From: Alisma plantago-aquatica
Taxonomy: Eukaryota; Streptophyta; Magnoliopsida; Alismatales; Alismataceae
Assembly: GCA_963693085.1 (NCBI GenBank)
Contig: OY856411.1
Span: 112,783,267 to 112,847,266, forward strand
Direction: 5' to 3'
DNA length: 64,000 nt
Shown here: positions 1-13,046 of the stretch, one piece after another
Layout: each line of letters begins with the position of its first letter
Position numbering within the stretch: the stretch's first letter is position 1
Position numbers and translations under genes: made by a program
The notes under the pieces: generated by a model
What the model was told of the DNA's origin: nothing
What the model saw: the letters and a program-made list of their open reading frames with translations, nothing else
Database searches by the model: none

Positions 1-3000
1 AAGACCCAGCTCGCGGATAGGTATTTTTATTTTATTTTTGAGAAGCATCAAACCTAACAATGTGAATGAAGACCAATGTGTAGTTTAGAGATATTTAATA
101 GATACACAAGCGATAATTGTTAAGATTTCAAGAGGTAACCTTTTGTTGCTTTTCTGGCTCCCACCTCTACCCATTTCTGCTCTTTTCTTGGAAGTATGTC
201 TTCTTGCTTACACAATATGTTGTAATCTACCGAAGCAGTTTAGTACATTTATAGATGTGAAAAATAATACTACAAAAGTAGAGCACGGATAAACCTCAAA
301 AGACTAGTAGTAGTTAAGTAAAACTTGAACTTCTAAAATGAGAATTATGATTTTTCTGTCCAGTAAACCTTTAACTTTAAAGTTCCACCCAGTTTACCTT
401 GGGAAATAGAATAATTTATCATTTCCAATTATAAACATAAAACTCAAGGCCATTTGCATAATATGCAGCGAAGTTTATTTCCTAACAGTGTACCTGTGCA
501 TGTTTATTGCCTTATTTTTGGGCATGTATATGAATGCATGTCTCTATTATTGTATCTTTACCCTTTTACTCTTATAGATATATACATGTGTCAGTGCAAG
601 CTATTCATTATAAAATTATCAATATACTTGTAAAATTCAAGTAAGAGTGATGCGTCATAAGTGGATTGCAAAGTACAAAAACCCATGCTCCCTTTTAATC
701 AATTTTCATGGTTTTTAGCTTGAGTTGGAGTGATTATATTAGTTAATCACATTAAGAATCTGGTCCTAAGTTCCCAGATAGATGAGGAATCCCCATGAGC
801 ATATATTTTATGAGCTTGCATTGATAATAATATAAATTAATTTACCTTCGCATTTGGTTACAAAAAATGAAAGGTAAGTATCTAGTTACGAGAACTTCAC
901 TGTTGTGCCTAAGCATCAATTACATGGTAGTCATACAGACTCACATTCGGGGTACTAAACTGAAGTTATACGCAATATCTATATTCTCAAAATATCACAT
1001 AATGTTTTTTTATTGTCGTGTTTAATACTATTTTCTCATTCTCATATACCCTCATATATTTGCAACCAGTTTCAAAGTCTTATTGAATTTAATTAGTTTT
1101 ATACATGCTTGTCTATATATGGTACATATCCAAATTTAGTTAAATACTACCTTTCACCTCTTTATCTTATATCTTTTATTTTAAAACCATATTATTAATC
1201 TTTTTTCTATTAAATTAGGATGTCAATAATCTTCAATTATAAGAGTTTTAGTCAATAACATAATTATTTGAGGCTTTCATACAAGAAATAGGAGTAATAT
1301 ACTAATTTGAGATTAGTTCTACAAATTTATTAAATTGAGGGATTTAGGTTCAAATAAATCTTCTAGATCTTTTCTTATGTCTAGGTTTAGGCAAGAGTGA
1401 GCCAAAGACAAAATTTGGTCAATAAATGATAAAGGAATTTATTAAATATTAAAAGAAATTTTTTTCTCAAATTTTGGGTTTTGGGTATTAAAGTTTTCTA
1501 AAAGGCAAATTTGACTCCTTACCAACAGATGTTCGACCGCCCCATTTTTAATCTGGAAAGGTTTTTGGTGACAACACCTGAGCAGCTAAGTCCGATTGTT
1601 GGAACTCCAATAGTAGAGTCATAATAAACCTCGTTCTCATAGTAGGGAGTAGCTACTGCTTATTCTAGCAAGCTTGTGCTACAATTCCTTGATGAAAATT
1701 TCATTGGACATGCTCGTGGACTTTGTTCTAGACTGATAGGCAGCTCGTGAGTGGGGTGAAAGGTAGAGAACCTGCTGGCATCCGACTTTAGGGACTAACT
1801 TAGGGATTAGCTATCATCAATCTATAGTCCCACCCAGTTGAGTGATTCCTTACAACTACCACTTTGATGCTTTGGAGATTAAGGAAACCATCCTCCACCT
1901 TATGTAGATGAGACGAATTGACTCCTTTTTTTGAGGTCAACTAGGAAAGGGGTGGCCACCCCACTCAGATTAGTAGAAAATCCGTAGGACGATGCCAGTT
2001 TAGAGGATCTAGAGAGAGGAGATTAAATTGAGTTCTTTGGATCCTTATTATCCTACCAACTCAATTTCACTTAATTTGAAAAGTGTTTGTTGTCCCAATT
2101 TGGATTTGAAAGGAAAGGAACATTATTGATATGTAACTCTAGGCAATTCAATTTTGAAAATGAATTATATGTAATGGTTTCCAAACTGCTTGCGAATTTA
2201 ATGGATACACAATTAAAACTCAGTCATTGATGTGAGATCAGGTAGTTCAGGATTCATCATTAACATCTTGCCAACAAGGCAAGTAACATATGTGAACGTG
2301 GCCCAATCAAAACGTGATATCTCCCACCACACTTGATATTTCTTGAGATTTCTTCACCTATAGATTACTTGTTCAAATCCACACCCGTTAATACCCTATT
2401 CAAGTTCTATCTTTCAAATTCAAGAAATGCCCAAAGCTTGGGACACAAGTCTCTTGAATCCATATTATAGAAACCCTAAGGAGAAATCATATATACTTGA
2501 CCATATATCTTGTTCGATCGCATTTGGCACAATCATTCTTTGTTGACAATATCTCTGAGACTCTTGCTCTTCTTGAGTTTTAAGTGGCCTACGTTTGAAA
2601 ACATTGCCAACCATCAGGCAACCGTACTCCAAATTCCTCTTAGGGATAGCACTGTCGAACTACTCTCCGTGTTTATCGGTAAGCACATTCTCAATTCTCC
2701 CTCCTCAGTCATTTCCCCGATTTTGGTTGGGACCTCTCCTACTTGGAGCTGTGACCATGGCGTTTGACTGTGAGGAGGATGACCCCCTTGAGCACATTAC
2801 AAATTTGCTCCCAGATGTTCCCTTATGTTGATGTTGTTTTCATGGGGGTATTCTTGTCAACTTAATGTTTTGAATTTTTTAGACATGGATGTGTGGGTGT
2901 GGGTCACACTGGCACATTCTCAAACTAGGATTTCTGTATCCAATGGTAATTTGGTATTTTTCAAATTAATATTTACCAATGGATTAGTAAATGATGTAAA

Positions 3001-3700
3001 TCTTATAAAAATCATATCTTTTTACTAAAGATCAAAAAATTGTAAATAAAAATATCTTAGAATTATGATAATTTTCTCTATATCTTGGTATAGTTTTTGT
3101 TGTCTGGTTGTAAAGTTTTAAAGACATGACTTTTATGATTTAGTCAACCATATTCTCTTATTAATAATTGAATAAAATTTTTAATGAATAAAATAATAGG
3201 ACTTGAACTAGATCTATAATCAGTAACCTTGAACCCCCTTTTTTCCTTGAAAATATGAATTAGTCTAGGATTTTTCCCAATATTGGATTTCTAGGGTTTC
3301 ATCTTATGTAGCATAAATTGAACCGTAATTGATGCACAAAAATACTATATCTAGAGGTGACTTTAGACTCGAAGGGTAGATTTTGATCTCTGATTTAATA
3401 ATCAAGGTAAGGTATTTGCATCTTTCCATATTATCTAGGAAATTTTATGATGACCAATAAATATTCCTATATGAGGCATTAATTGGTTAAACCGTGAACA
3501 CCATTAATTATATATTTCATATTTCCTTATTCATTCCTAATTTGTTTTTGATTCCATGAGATGCTATTATTTAAGGTCCTTTGTCCTATTTGTATAAAAT
3601 ATTGGAAAGATCACATCCTCTTCACTTTCATATTTATGATGACCAAACTTGCATCTTGCCTTTACCTTTTTGTGTGTGTACAAATAGACTAATTTTGTTT
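1..3700. other. AT-rich sequence, no feature recognised
   Basis: I see no convincing gene, RNA or complete repeat here. The longest open frames (2510-2767 and 2595-2831) overlap in different frames, have no recognisable motif and look like chance. The right part of the interval may belong to the 5' LTR of element J, but I could not fix that LTR's left end because its 3' partner is missing from the window. Confidence 0.5.
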
Positions 3701-3770
3701 ATTGTCACATATGTACTTCCATAGTAATTGGACGTGCCCGTCCCAACTACACATATTCCATACATACATA

Positions 3771-4493
3771 TATAAAGGGCACACATACTATGCCCAGGGT
3801 GTACGTTTTCACTCAAATACTTAGGCTTGAGATTTTATGGGTCTCAAAACTACATAAAACAAATAGTCGAATCATTGACATGCACTGATTATGATTTATT
3901 AATGTTGTTTTATAGCAAGATTTCTTTCTAATTATTATCCCTTTTGTTTATAATGCCTCAGATCTTGATTTGTTAGCTCTCTTGACTTCTTTTGAATATC
4001 CCTATTTTAAAATGTCCATCATTAATCTTATATTTCCCTAAGTGTTGGCTAGTTGTTATTTATTGCACATACTAAGTGTTCACTGACATCCTTCCTCTTG
4101 TTTTTATCCCCCTCTTGGGTGTTGCTTTTAACTCATCCACAGGTAGCACATCCTGAGCCTCAAGAAGAGGGATACTTTAAGAAAGAACCGTTTCAATGAT
4201 GTCATCTGAGATGGACAGGTTGCTCGCCACAATTTGATGTTAATAGTCTAGTATATTGATATCTGCCTTGAGTGGACCCTATGTTAAGTTTGGATAATGA
4301 AACTTTGTAATAGCTCAATTTACTTTCTGCTACCACAAAACTATGCTTCTTTTATCCATCTATTTTAGAAAATATTTTGCACCCCCTTTTACTTAAAACG
4401 CATTATTTATAGTCATGAATGAATGGGGTTCCATGCAATTTATTTTTTGAAATTATGTTAGGAGTGATCTCTTCTTAGACCCCTCTCCTTACA
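3771..4493 (+). repeat. Element J 5' LTR, R-U5 part (left end not defined)
   Basis: The interval ends in CTTACA at 4493, three bases before an initiator-Met-type primer-binding site, which is where a Ty3 5' LTR should end. TATAAAGG at 3771-3778 is a plausible LTR TATA box. The LTR must start further left, but with no 3' copy for comparison the boundary is inferred. Confidence 0.45.
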
Positions 4494-4496
4494 AGA

Positions 4497-4508
4497 TGGT
4501 ATCAGATC
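4497..4508 (+). promoter_or_regulatory. Element J primer-binding site (tRNA-iMet type)
   Basis: TGGTATCAGATC matches the plant initiator-Met primer site TGGTATCAGAGC with one change. It follows the LTR end by three bases and precedes gag by about 220 bp, as expected for a + strand Ty3 element. Confidence 0.7.
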
Positions 4509-4724
4509 ATTACTATGCTCAACAATCTGACTATTTTATAATTCATCCTTAAAACATTTTCCCTTATATGTTATACCTACATTTCTAGAAAACCAACATG
4601 TTTAGGCATACCGGTGCAACACCCCTATCTGGCGTTTCGGACGGGTTCACTACACCAATAAAACCTCACTTTGGTATTCCAATGGATTCCAATTTATGTG
4701 TCCTTGAGCTCTTAGGATACCCCT

Positions 4725-5006
4725 ATGACTCAGGGTGTTGTTGACACCACTTCTACTAGTTCAACTAGCATCTCCCCCAAACAGGAGTTAGCCTTGCTAT
4801 GACAATTCCTCACCACAACTATGGTGGGAAAGCTGAACACCACCCCTATTTTCCATAAGCTGAAGGAATACTCATTGACTGATTTCATGAAGATGCAACC
4901 ACCCTACTTTAAAGATGAAGATGAACTAGAGATTTTCAATAAGATCGATGAGTGGCTTTTGGTGATAGAGAGGATGTTTGAGGGTATGACATGCCCACCT
5001 CAATTG
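4725..5006 (+). pseudogene. gag: Element J gag, N-terminal part (split by element K)
   Basis: This is the N-terminal part of a Ty3/gypsy Gag, the capsid protein. A plausible ATG lies at 4725, and the frame stays open except for an in-frame TGA at 4800-4802 that probably replaced CGA. Downstream are the typical plant Gag features: a PPYF segment, a DEW motif, an ERMFEGM stretch and CPPQ at the end. The frame is cut at 5006 by element K. The next Gag residues (FASYVLDG, then VWWNG) resume at 26611 in the same frame. It is non-functional. Confidence 0.8.
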
Positions 5007-5430
5007 TAACATCTCCAGATTATGTCGCCTCGAGACTTCGAAGGACCGAGGGGACAAACCCAAAAACATTAGCTATTTTTTTTAGAGAGCGATGCGGAAG
5101 TGACATACACATACATGAACTTTCAACATAACATACACTATACATTAAATCTCAACATTCAACATGAATTATTAAAACTTATATTACATTATTTAAAATA
5201 AAGTCTTACAAGTCTATGTACATGTATGCTAACAGGATCTGAATGCAATAGGTGCCACCTATACAACTTCTCACTCCCATCTTTTTCTCCCATGCTATCT
5301 TTGAACCTCAAACATACGTGAAACAACAAATAAACACACAAGGTGTTGTGTACGTGGGTTTTATTAAGTATATGACTAGTTTTTGTGGACGCATAATGAT
5401 ATGATGTACTTTGGATGCTTTTATTTGTAT
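5007..5430 (+). repeat. Element K left terminal inverted repeat
   Basis: It aligns, as reverse complement, to 26601-26323 and on across the H insertion to about 9022-8910. Landmarks are the GAGGGGACAAAC block near 5048, CATACATGAAC near 5112, the GGATCTGAATGCAATAGG block near 5235, and CATACGTGAAAC near 5313. Identity is roughly 65-75 percent by eye, so the element is old. Similarity may extend further inward but fades. Confidence 0.6.
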
Positions 5431-6135
5431 ATAAATTCTTGGATATGTATTAGTATTGTATGCTTCACCAAAACTAAAGTAACATAAAAGAAATTTTGAT
5501 ATTCATTTCATACATGAAAGATATAAATTTGAAATTGTAAGTTTGAAATAGAGATATGTTTGGATCATTGAGTACATGATCACAAAATAAAGTTCCTAAC
5601 CTCAAATCTTTAGAACCTAAGTTTTTAGATTAATGGTATTTCTCACACAATCGGGTGGAACCCTAATATGCAAACATGATGATCTATCCCCACTTATGAT
5701 GAAATCATGGTACTATGTCTATAATGAACCATACTAATGATGTTAATAAGTGTGATAATCATGGTAATTGATGATATGAAATCCTGATATCACCTTACAT
5801 AGATGAATAGGGCGATAGATGAAACTTTGAGTAATACCTTCTCAACTTCATATGTAAGAAAAAACCCTAAATTTTAGGCGTAATCAGAGATATAAATCCT
5901 AAAATACTAGAATGTCATGTTATGACTAAGACAGTAATGATGGCTCTTCATATTTAATGTGGGGTGAGTAAACCCTAGATACTATGAACTAAAGATGAAA
6001 ACTTAGGCTACATCCATAATTATGATGGTTTTGGTACGTAGGAGTGGTGACTATATGAATCTGGACTTCTTGACATCAACTTAAGTATAAGATCGATTGA
6101 ATTTTGAGGTCAAAATTCTGTATAACGTGGGGTGA

Positions 6136-8444
6136 ATGTGATGACCCCAATTTTAGGGTATGATACCCAATATAGTATTTTAAGACCATGAGTGTCATGT
6201 AGATGATGATACCAAATGGAGTAATTGGTTATTCAATTATTCTATATTTCCACCCACAAAGTGCTACTATATATGCAATTGATGATTAGAACATGAATTG
6301 AGTTCAAGTATGTTGAATAGGCTTGACTAATTGATTTGGGTACATATGAGTCCATGGGACCCGTTTAATAGTACCAATGGACTCAAGTGATATATTAGTA
6401 AATTTTGAGGTATTAGTATCATAACAAGTGTTTTTGGACGTGTAGGATCAAGATCTTATGATTATTTGAATTGAATTCAAGGTTAATATACTTATTTATG
6501 AGTTTGTTTGAAGACTTTGTTCACATCGATAAATAATATATTTTGAGTCACAAAATTTGATAGAAGCTACCTTAGAAATTTTTGAACCTATGTCAAAAAT
6601 TTTAGAATATTTGGAAATTGCTTTAAAGAGATACAAGTATTTGAAATTGGGGACATGGATGATATTATTTTGATTGGACTTTGGTCCTTTAGGTATCTGA
6701 TACTTAGTTTTGTAACATATTAATGTCACCACTCCTTTTATAGCGAGCCACCGATCCAGGGAACGGATCATCCCTAGCCTTCGTAAAGGGAGGAATAGAA
6801 CACAGTGAGGTGTCTCCCAAATCCGATGACGGTGGTGGAAATGAAGGGAATTTTGTTGGGAAAACCACATTCTATGGATCATTTTGAACAGTCTGACCCC
6901 TCACTCAAGACCGGCATACCATGGTCCTGAGATATTGTAGCATGTTCCTCTCAACTCCTTCTCCATCGATGCTTACAACAACCACATAGGAACAATTGAG
7001 GGATTAAGGGGCCAGAAAGGAAGCTATTTGCACTGCAGGAAGCACAACCAAAGGTAGAGAATGAGGACATGAGGTCATCTGTCTAGGTATGAAGTTGCAT
7101 GGAGTACATCCTAAACCTCCTCAAATTTGTCTTCTCTGGCCATGAGGGGTGTCTCAGAGATAGGTCTGAAGCCTTCCCCCAACCCATAAAGACCACTTGC
7201 AAGTTCATACGAGGTCAGTGCACCTTCTTGGTTCCTGATATGGGCTAGGCAAGAACAGAGTAGCAGACCCCCACTCTGCTCGCCAATTTTTGCCGCGGCT
7301 CCTTGGGGGAAATCCCCAATGAACCGTGGAGCCCTCTCTGGAGACCTTCACCCAAGAAGACGATTTTGTCATCTTCGATGGTGGGATACGAAGCTATTCG
7401 AGTATCTCAATAGCATGGGGGAGGGAGAGGGGAGGATGCCACCTTTTCCCCTTCTAAATCCTCCACCTACAGAGGCCATGGGAGGCAACGCCAGAGAAGT
7501 CAGTAACTTTGGGCTCTAAGAACCGCCCTATGAAGTTTGAGTGGATGAGGAGGAGTGAGAACCGAAATTGTGTCAATGTATTTATTGATCAGTCATAATC
7601 ACACTGAGCCAGCCTTCACATCGGTGGCAGGCTCATGAGAATTGGGTTCTCACGCAGTAGGAGGCGGATGATGGAACTCGAGAGGGAGGAGAAGACCGAG
7701 TGGTCCAATCAAGGGAACCAACATATCATCTAGTCCAAGTTCAAACTAAACCAAGCGACCCAGGGAAAATCGGCCGCCTAGGTTAGACTAAGGTATTGAG
7801 CCACGTTCTAGCCGGATGTCTAGGTGGCGAGCATCCAGGAGATCCCAAAGATGAGATCAATGGCCCAGACGAATCCCTAGTAGGTAAATCCCATCTTAAT
7901 TTACAGAAAATGCTCTTATCCTATAAAATTCATAGATAATAGCTCCCTTAGCCAAATAATCCCCCAAAAATATCCACATAATCAGAAAAATACCCTCTTC
8001 CTTATAAAATTTCTAGATTAGATTTTTGCAACATTCATTTTGATGATATCTAGTTTACATTGCAATGCTCCTTTATAGGGTTTGTTTAATGAAATTATTA
8101 GCATATGTCAGACATAAAATCTAAGAAAAATACTATTGATCCCCACTATCACTTGGAAACTTAATATGGACCCCAATCTGATTATAATTTCAAAATAATA
8201 GGTCTTTTCTAATTAATGCATATTTAGATGCTTTAAACCTCATATTAATTCCAAAAATGTGGCAAACATCTAAAAATTATGAAAATTGAACCAGACCCTA
8301 ATTATGACCCTTTCATCAGTACAAAAATATAAAATAGCAATTTTAGGGAAGTTTCAACCTAGATTTGGCTAAACCCTAATATGAACCTAAATACCATTAA
8401 TTATTGTGAACCTTCTATTAATGATCATTATTTGTTATTTGTCA
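6136..8444. repeat. Possible solo LTR nested in K
   Basis: The interval starts near TGTGATGACCCC and ends in TTTGTCA, and is flanked on both sides by GGTGA (6131-6135 and 8445-8449), which would be a 5-bp target duplication. The middle (about 6720-7860) is clearly richer in G and C than its surroundings. I see no coding sequence with a recognisable motif on either strand. The single extra A before TG and the lack of a second LTR keep this tentative; it could instead be interior or captured sequence of K. Confidence 0.3.
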
Positions 8445-9698
8445 GGTGATGACTAGAGTAGTAGATGAACTTGGATGTATAAGGAATCTATGAACTCAGG
8501 TACATGGATATAACTATAAGACCAGTTTTTGTTGGATGATATAATATGAGTAATTGCTTACATGTAATTGAATAATCTTGTTGGATGTATACCTATACAT
8601 ATTGTCTCATTTCCGCATTGAACACTAATAACACTAAGGAAAGATAATGGAATGTAGTTACTGATGGTTCATTAATCACCCTATTAGAGAGGGAAAGTAT
8701 TAATGATGACTAGCACCTCCCTAATGGTACAAGGTACGTGGAGAGATCCCTAATCGTACAAGGTACGCGGGGATAGGGCCCAATAATATATGTTTGTGAT
8801 AAGTCCACCATATTAATACACATCCATTTAAATGTGAATAATAATTTGGGTTTACCTGATTGTACACCTTAAATAATGTTTTCATTTTTTTTCTTTCTTC
8901 AAGTATTTTAAATATGCCAGCATAGTATGAATATATCTTTTCACCTACGTACCAACTTTATGTTGATTCATTCTTTCACGTATGTTTTAGGTTTAGAGCT
9001 AGCATGGAAGAAAAGATAGGAAGTGAGTGATATGGACCTAAATCGTGCGTCCAGAAGGGAGGTGGACTCAGAAGGAATCAAACTTTAGATTAATAACCCA
9101 AAACCTTCAAGGACCCCCACAACTTTATTACGGGGTCAAAGTAGATATATGAGGTCAAACATAGGGACGTGGTGATGTTTAGGATGCTTGAGATCTCATC
9201 CATAAGTCAGATAAGCCAAGACGATAGTTGAGGAAAGTTGGGGCTAGAACTAGTCTAACAGATTGTCATGAATGGAAATTAAACAAAACAAACAAAACAA
9301 AACAAACTCTGCAAGATTCTACTAAATCAAAGAGAAAGAAGTTCTCGACTATGTAACTGTTGGCTAAATGGACATCTATAAATCCCTTTGTTTTGATAAT
9401 GACAAACATTTCATTCTTGTTAATCTAACGTGCTACTTGAGTGTTGCAGGAATAAGGTGGATGACAAAGCACTAGGGAATCTATATGCTTGAATGATTGT
9501 AAATGTCATGAAATGTAATCAATTGTAAACTTGTACAAATATATAATGTACAAGTACTTATACTTCATGTAAATCAAGCGTTAGATCTTCCCTAGCTAAA
9601 CACTACATTTAGATAGGTCATTCCCTTTAACAGTGTCATATATGCACACTCATACACACACTTAATGTCTTCATTTGAAACATTAAAATAGGGTCTAT

Positions 9699-9898
9699 CT
9701 CGGTCGACAAAATCCTCGACCGAGACACTCTCGGTCGACAAACTTCTCGACTGAGAAAGACCCAAATAGCCGTTAGATACAACTGACAAGGTAGTTGGCA
9801 GTTGGAGATAAACGTTGCAAAACACTTGATCCAGAGAGCCTGTCGGTCGACAAAACTTCGACTGAGTAGGTGTCTCGGTCGACCATTTCTCTACCGAG
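9699..9898. repeat. Element E U3 hairpin cluster (CTCGGTCGAC type)
   Basis: Four inverted repeats of the form CTCGGTCGA, a 6-9 base spacer, then TCGACCGAG occur at 9699-9724, 9730-9755, about 9842-9866 and 9874-9898. The same array is at 15597-15796 in the other LTR. Palindrome clusters in U3 are known for Sireviruses; this motif is specific to E. It ends about 135 bp before the TATA box. Confidence 0.9.
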
Positions 9899-10034
9899 AT
9901 GGTCTCTGACAGCAACTGCAGAATTAATTAACTAGTCATTGTTAAAGCAACTAACTTATATCTAACGGCTAGTTAAGCACTTAGAAACCCCTAGAGAGTG
10001 TCTATAACGTCCTTAAGCACTTGTAGGACATTCC

Positions 10035-10042
10035 TATAAATA
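10035..10042 (+). promoter_or_regulatory. Element E LTR TATA box
   Basis: TATAAATA in the context CCTATAAATAGG, downstream of the hairpin cluster. The 3' LTR has the same box at 15933-15940. The position and sequence suit an RNA polymerase II LTR promoter. Confidence 0.75.
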
Positions 10043-10784
10043 GGACATGCCTTAGGACACCTAAACTCACTTGATTACACACTTGAGCAATCTTTGAGCA
10101 TACATTTACATTGAGCAATCTGTTTGTGAGCAATTGAGCATATTGACAACTGGTTACTTCTTCTCTCAGCTCAAATTTCGTGTTCTATAGGCTAGCATCT
10201 CCTATCCACAACAATCACAATTCCATACACATTGGTTAGGAGATCTATACGCTTGATCTAGGCAAATCAAGCCTTGTGCTTCAAAGGATAAGTTGTAATT
10301 TCCTTTTTCCTTTCTTGTTCACTATTATTGTTTGTACTCTCCTTGCTACTCCTAGGTTGGAGGCTGTGGATTGGAGAGGTTGAAAGATCTTTTTGGTGAA
10401 GAAGGGGACCTTGAACTACTTCAAGAAGGCTGGTGCAACGGGAGGTTACTTCTAAAGAGGAAGGCTACTTCAAGGGGGAGCTTGGTGTTACTTCAAGAAG
10501 GCTACCTCAGGTTGGTGCATCTACTTCAAGTGAAGGCTGTTCAAGGGGTGTAAGAAAGTATTGTATTTTGTGTAAATCCTTGTGAAGGTAATAAAATTGA
10601 TACTTTCAAAATCCCGGTTGGGTAAGCAACCGGGTAGTGGACTGACAATCTTAGTATTTGCTAAGATTGGAACCACTCTAAACACTTGTCTCCTTCTTCC
10701 ATTTTCAATTGTGGTTGTTTGAGTTAAATAATTGTTAAAATATTTAAAAACTCTATTCACCCCCCCCTCTAGTGTTTTTTCAAT

Positions 10785-10796
10785 TGGTATCAGAGC
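10785..10796 (+). promoter_or_regulatory. Element E primer-binding site (tRNA-iMet)
   Basis: TGGTATCAGAGC is a perfect match to the plant initiator-Met primer site, two bases after the LTR end at 10782. Confidence 0.93.
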
Positions 10797-10829
10797 AGGC
10801 TTCAAGGAGCTCTAATCGAGTCTTGAAGG

Positions 10830-11720
10830 ATGAAGGGTGGTGGTGTTAACAACCGCAAGCAAAGGAAAAGCATGGACCAATCTTCAACAAGTTGCAATTG
10901 GTGCCTAGGAACAAGGCACACTACACTTAATTGTCCATGGAGGTCAAAGAATGAAGATGCGCATAAAGATTGTCTTATTGCTACAATAAGTGAAGAAGAA
11001 GAAGAATAGGTAAGCCTTTTTGATTTATCTAAAGAAGAGCTAGTTGCTAGTCTTGAAGAGACACATAATAAATATATTGAGTGCAAGAAGAAATTAAAGA
11101 AATCTAATAAAGCAAATGATGAGTTACATGCTAAGCTTCTTGCTCTCACATCTAAAAATGAAGATCTCAAAAAGGTTATTGAAGATCATGATATTAAGCT
11201 AAAATTTGTAGAAGCAAATTGCAATCTTCTTTCCCTAGAAAAATTAAATTTGCAAACTCAAGTAAATGATCTTCAAAAACAACCTATTTTGTGTACACAT
11301 CTAGACTATGATATTATTGTGAAAGAAAGAGATTCCTTGCTATCCAATCTAGATCAAGCAAAGTTAGACATCAATAAGAGAATGGATGAGATTGTTAAGC
11401 TGCAACAAAAAGTTAGTAATTTGAGTAATAATGACACTCTTGATAAAATCTTAAATAATTCTTACCATCAAATTGGAAGGAGAGGACTAGGTTACAAGCC
11501 TAAAGGAAAATCTTATCAAAAACCTAGTTGGGGAAGAACACAAGTGCCAAAGAGCCAATCTATGTATGTACCTAAAGGCACAAATACATATGTACCCAAG
11601 AACAACCTAGAACAAAATCATAGAAGGAGATATGAAGTTGATTCTATATGTTGTCATTACTGTTTGCGCCTTGGACACTATTCCTTTTCATGTCCTTACA
11701 AGAAAAAGGATGTCGAGTAA
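10830..11720 (+). pseudogene. Element E ORF1: zinc knuckle, coiled coil, zinc knuckle (gag C-terminal type)
   Basis: Reading from ATG 10830 gives 296 codons with one in-frame TAG at 11007-11009. Near the start is a CCHC knuckle (CNWCLGTRHTTLNC). An acidic run of five Glu follows, then a Lys/Glu/Leu-rich coiled coil of about 150 residues, a basic Tyr/Gly/Lys stretch, and a second CCHC knuckle near the end (CHYCLRLGHYSFSC). After the stop, VWVPK is still readable, a segment that usually follows this knuckle in copia Gag-Pol. The usual N-terminal Gag domain is absent. Element I has the same order of knuckle, coil and knuckle, so ORF1 is probably a Gag remnant that lost its capsid domain. An RNA-binding role is inferred from the knuckles. 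Confidence 0.75.
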
Positions 11721-12748
11721 GTTTGGGTCCCAAAACCCCCAAACTAAATGAGCAAAAATAAGTTGAGATATGACCAAGGATCCAAATTGCATATTTATAT
11801 GTCTATCTCAACTTGACAAATTAATTCAAGTATTTAAACATCTAACTTGAATATATATAATTCTTTTAAATCTACAAAAACAATTCTGATTTACTTACTG
11901 AAAACAGCTCTGAAATAGTACAGAACCTCTCTCGGTCGAGAATCTGTCGACCGAGAAAGACAGTCGGTCGAGAAATGGTCGACCGATTCGATCTCTATTG
12001 TCAAATCTAAATCTGCTGAATGTGTTTTCAATTAATCAAATTGCTATCGAATTATTGTTAATGACTGATCTTACAAGTTGAAGACCATCATGTGTTATGA
12101 CATCTAGTATAAATGATCACTGTATTTCATGATATTATATGTTCATTACATCATGGACATGCTTTCACTATTCAGCTCATAAAGATGATAGAAAATGATT
12201 ATTGTATGCATGGATCCTTGATGACACATTGGCAAGCAAAATGATTCATTTGTGATTTGAAAAAGAACTTTAAGGCTTGCAACACATGAGATAAAAAAAA
12301 ATCTCAATTGAGAACTTGAGATATTGCTTTCAAGGATATATATTCTCTTGGAGAATCTTACATGAAAACAAGGGTACAAGAAGAAATAGAATTTGATATT
12401 TATGTATCTACAACAAAGCTTATATAAATATTCTAGGAGAATTACGAATGGAAATCTTCATATTGAGTATCACTCAAAATTGCCTCTTGGTTGAAAACAA
12501 GCTTGACCAAGGGGTGCTATGGTCGTAATCAAAGTCGACCTAAAATAAGTTTGGCACGATACTTATTTGAATATCATTTTATATATAAAAATTGTGATCA
12601 AAAGAACAATTAATTTATGATCACAAAATTGTCCAAATATTGGTAATAATAATCACAATATTACTCCCTTAGAAAATATATATATGCTCTACAAATTTAG
12701 TCTATCATTTACATTAAAAATCAGTTTAAAAATTCATTCACAGAAAGT
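11721..12748 (+). other. Element E non-coding spacer
   Basis: AT-rich sequence where pol would sit in a complete copia element. No protease, integrase or reverse transcriptase remnant is visible. Two hairpin motifs of the element's own type lie at 11931-11987 (CTCGGTCGAG and TCGACCGAG, then TCGGTCGAG and TCGACCGA). Confidence 0.7.
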
Positions 12749-13030
12749 CTGTCGGTCGACGAATTCTTCGACCGAAAACATCTCGGTCAGCCTATCTCTT
12801 TCGACCGACAGACCTCAAATAAAAATTACATCAGACACACTTCCGGTCGAAAATTATTCGACCGAGCCGATGTCGGTCGACAATTGTTCGACCGAGAAGT
12901 GACCGTTGGGATATGACCGTTGGAATATGACCGTTTGAATATAACCGTTGCCGGTCGACCGTTGGGCGACCGAGTGGCGCACCTAGGATATGACTGTTGC
13001 CGGTCGTCGGTCGACAATTTATCGACCGAC
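12749..13030. repeat. Element E internal hairpin cluster
   Basis: A second cluster of the LTR motif: TCGGTCGAC with TTCGACCGA at 12751-12774, further pairs at about 12783-12812, 12844-12866, 12874-12897 and 12953-12975, and a last pair ending at 13030. Inside it is a short tandem run of TGACCGTTGGRATA units (about 12899-12950). It ends only 16 bp before a TATA box. Confidence 0.85.
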
Positions 13031-13046
13031 CAGGTTACTGGATTGC

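Larger units (their letters stand above)
9358..10782 (+). repeat. Element E 5' LTR
   Basis: 1,425 bp, TGTTGG...TTTTCA. In order it holds a hairpin cluster (9699-9898), a TATA box (TATAAATA, 10035-10042), a U5-like stretch with imperfect repeats of ACTTCAAGAAGGC (about 10415-10545), an AATAAA signal near 10590, and a compact set of inverted repeats at 10612-10678. The open frames in it on either strand (for example 9592-9915 and 10371-10553) recur in the other LTR only because the LTRs are near-identical. Confidence 0.95.

Noticed and set aside
2510..3028. Three overlapping short ORFs as a possible host gene or exon
   Set aside because: They lie in different frames, have no recognisable domain, and I could not support any intron-exon structure.
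6496..6882. 128-codon minus-strand ORF
   Set aside because: No recognisable motif, composition changes along its length, and it lies inside old repeat sequence.
9699..9898. Regularly spaced short repeats that resemble a CRISPR array
   Set aside because: The repeats are imperfect hairpins with irregular spacing inside a plant LTR. There is no leader or cas gene, and the genome is eukaryotic.
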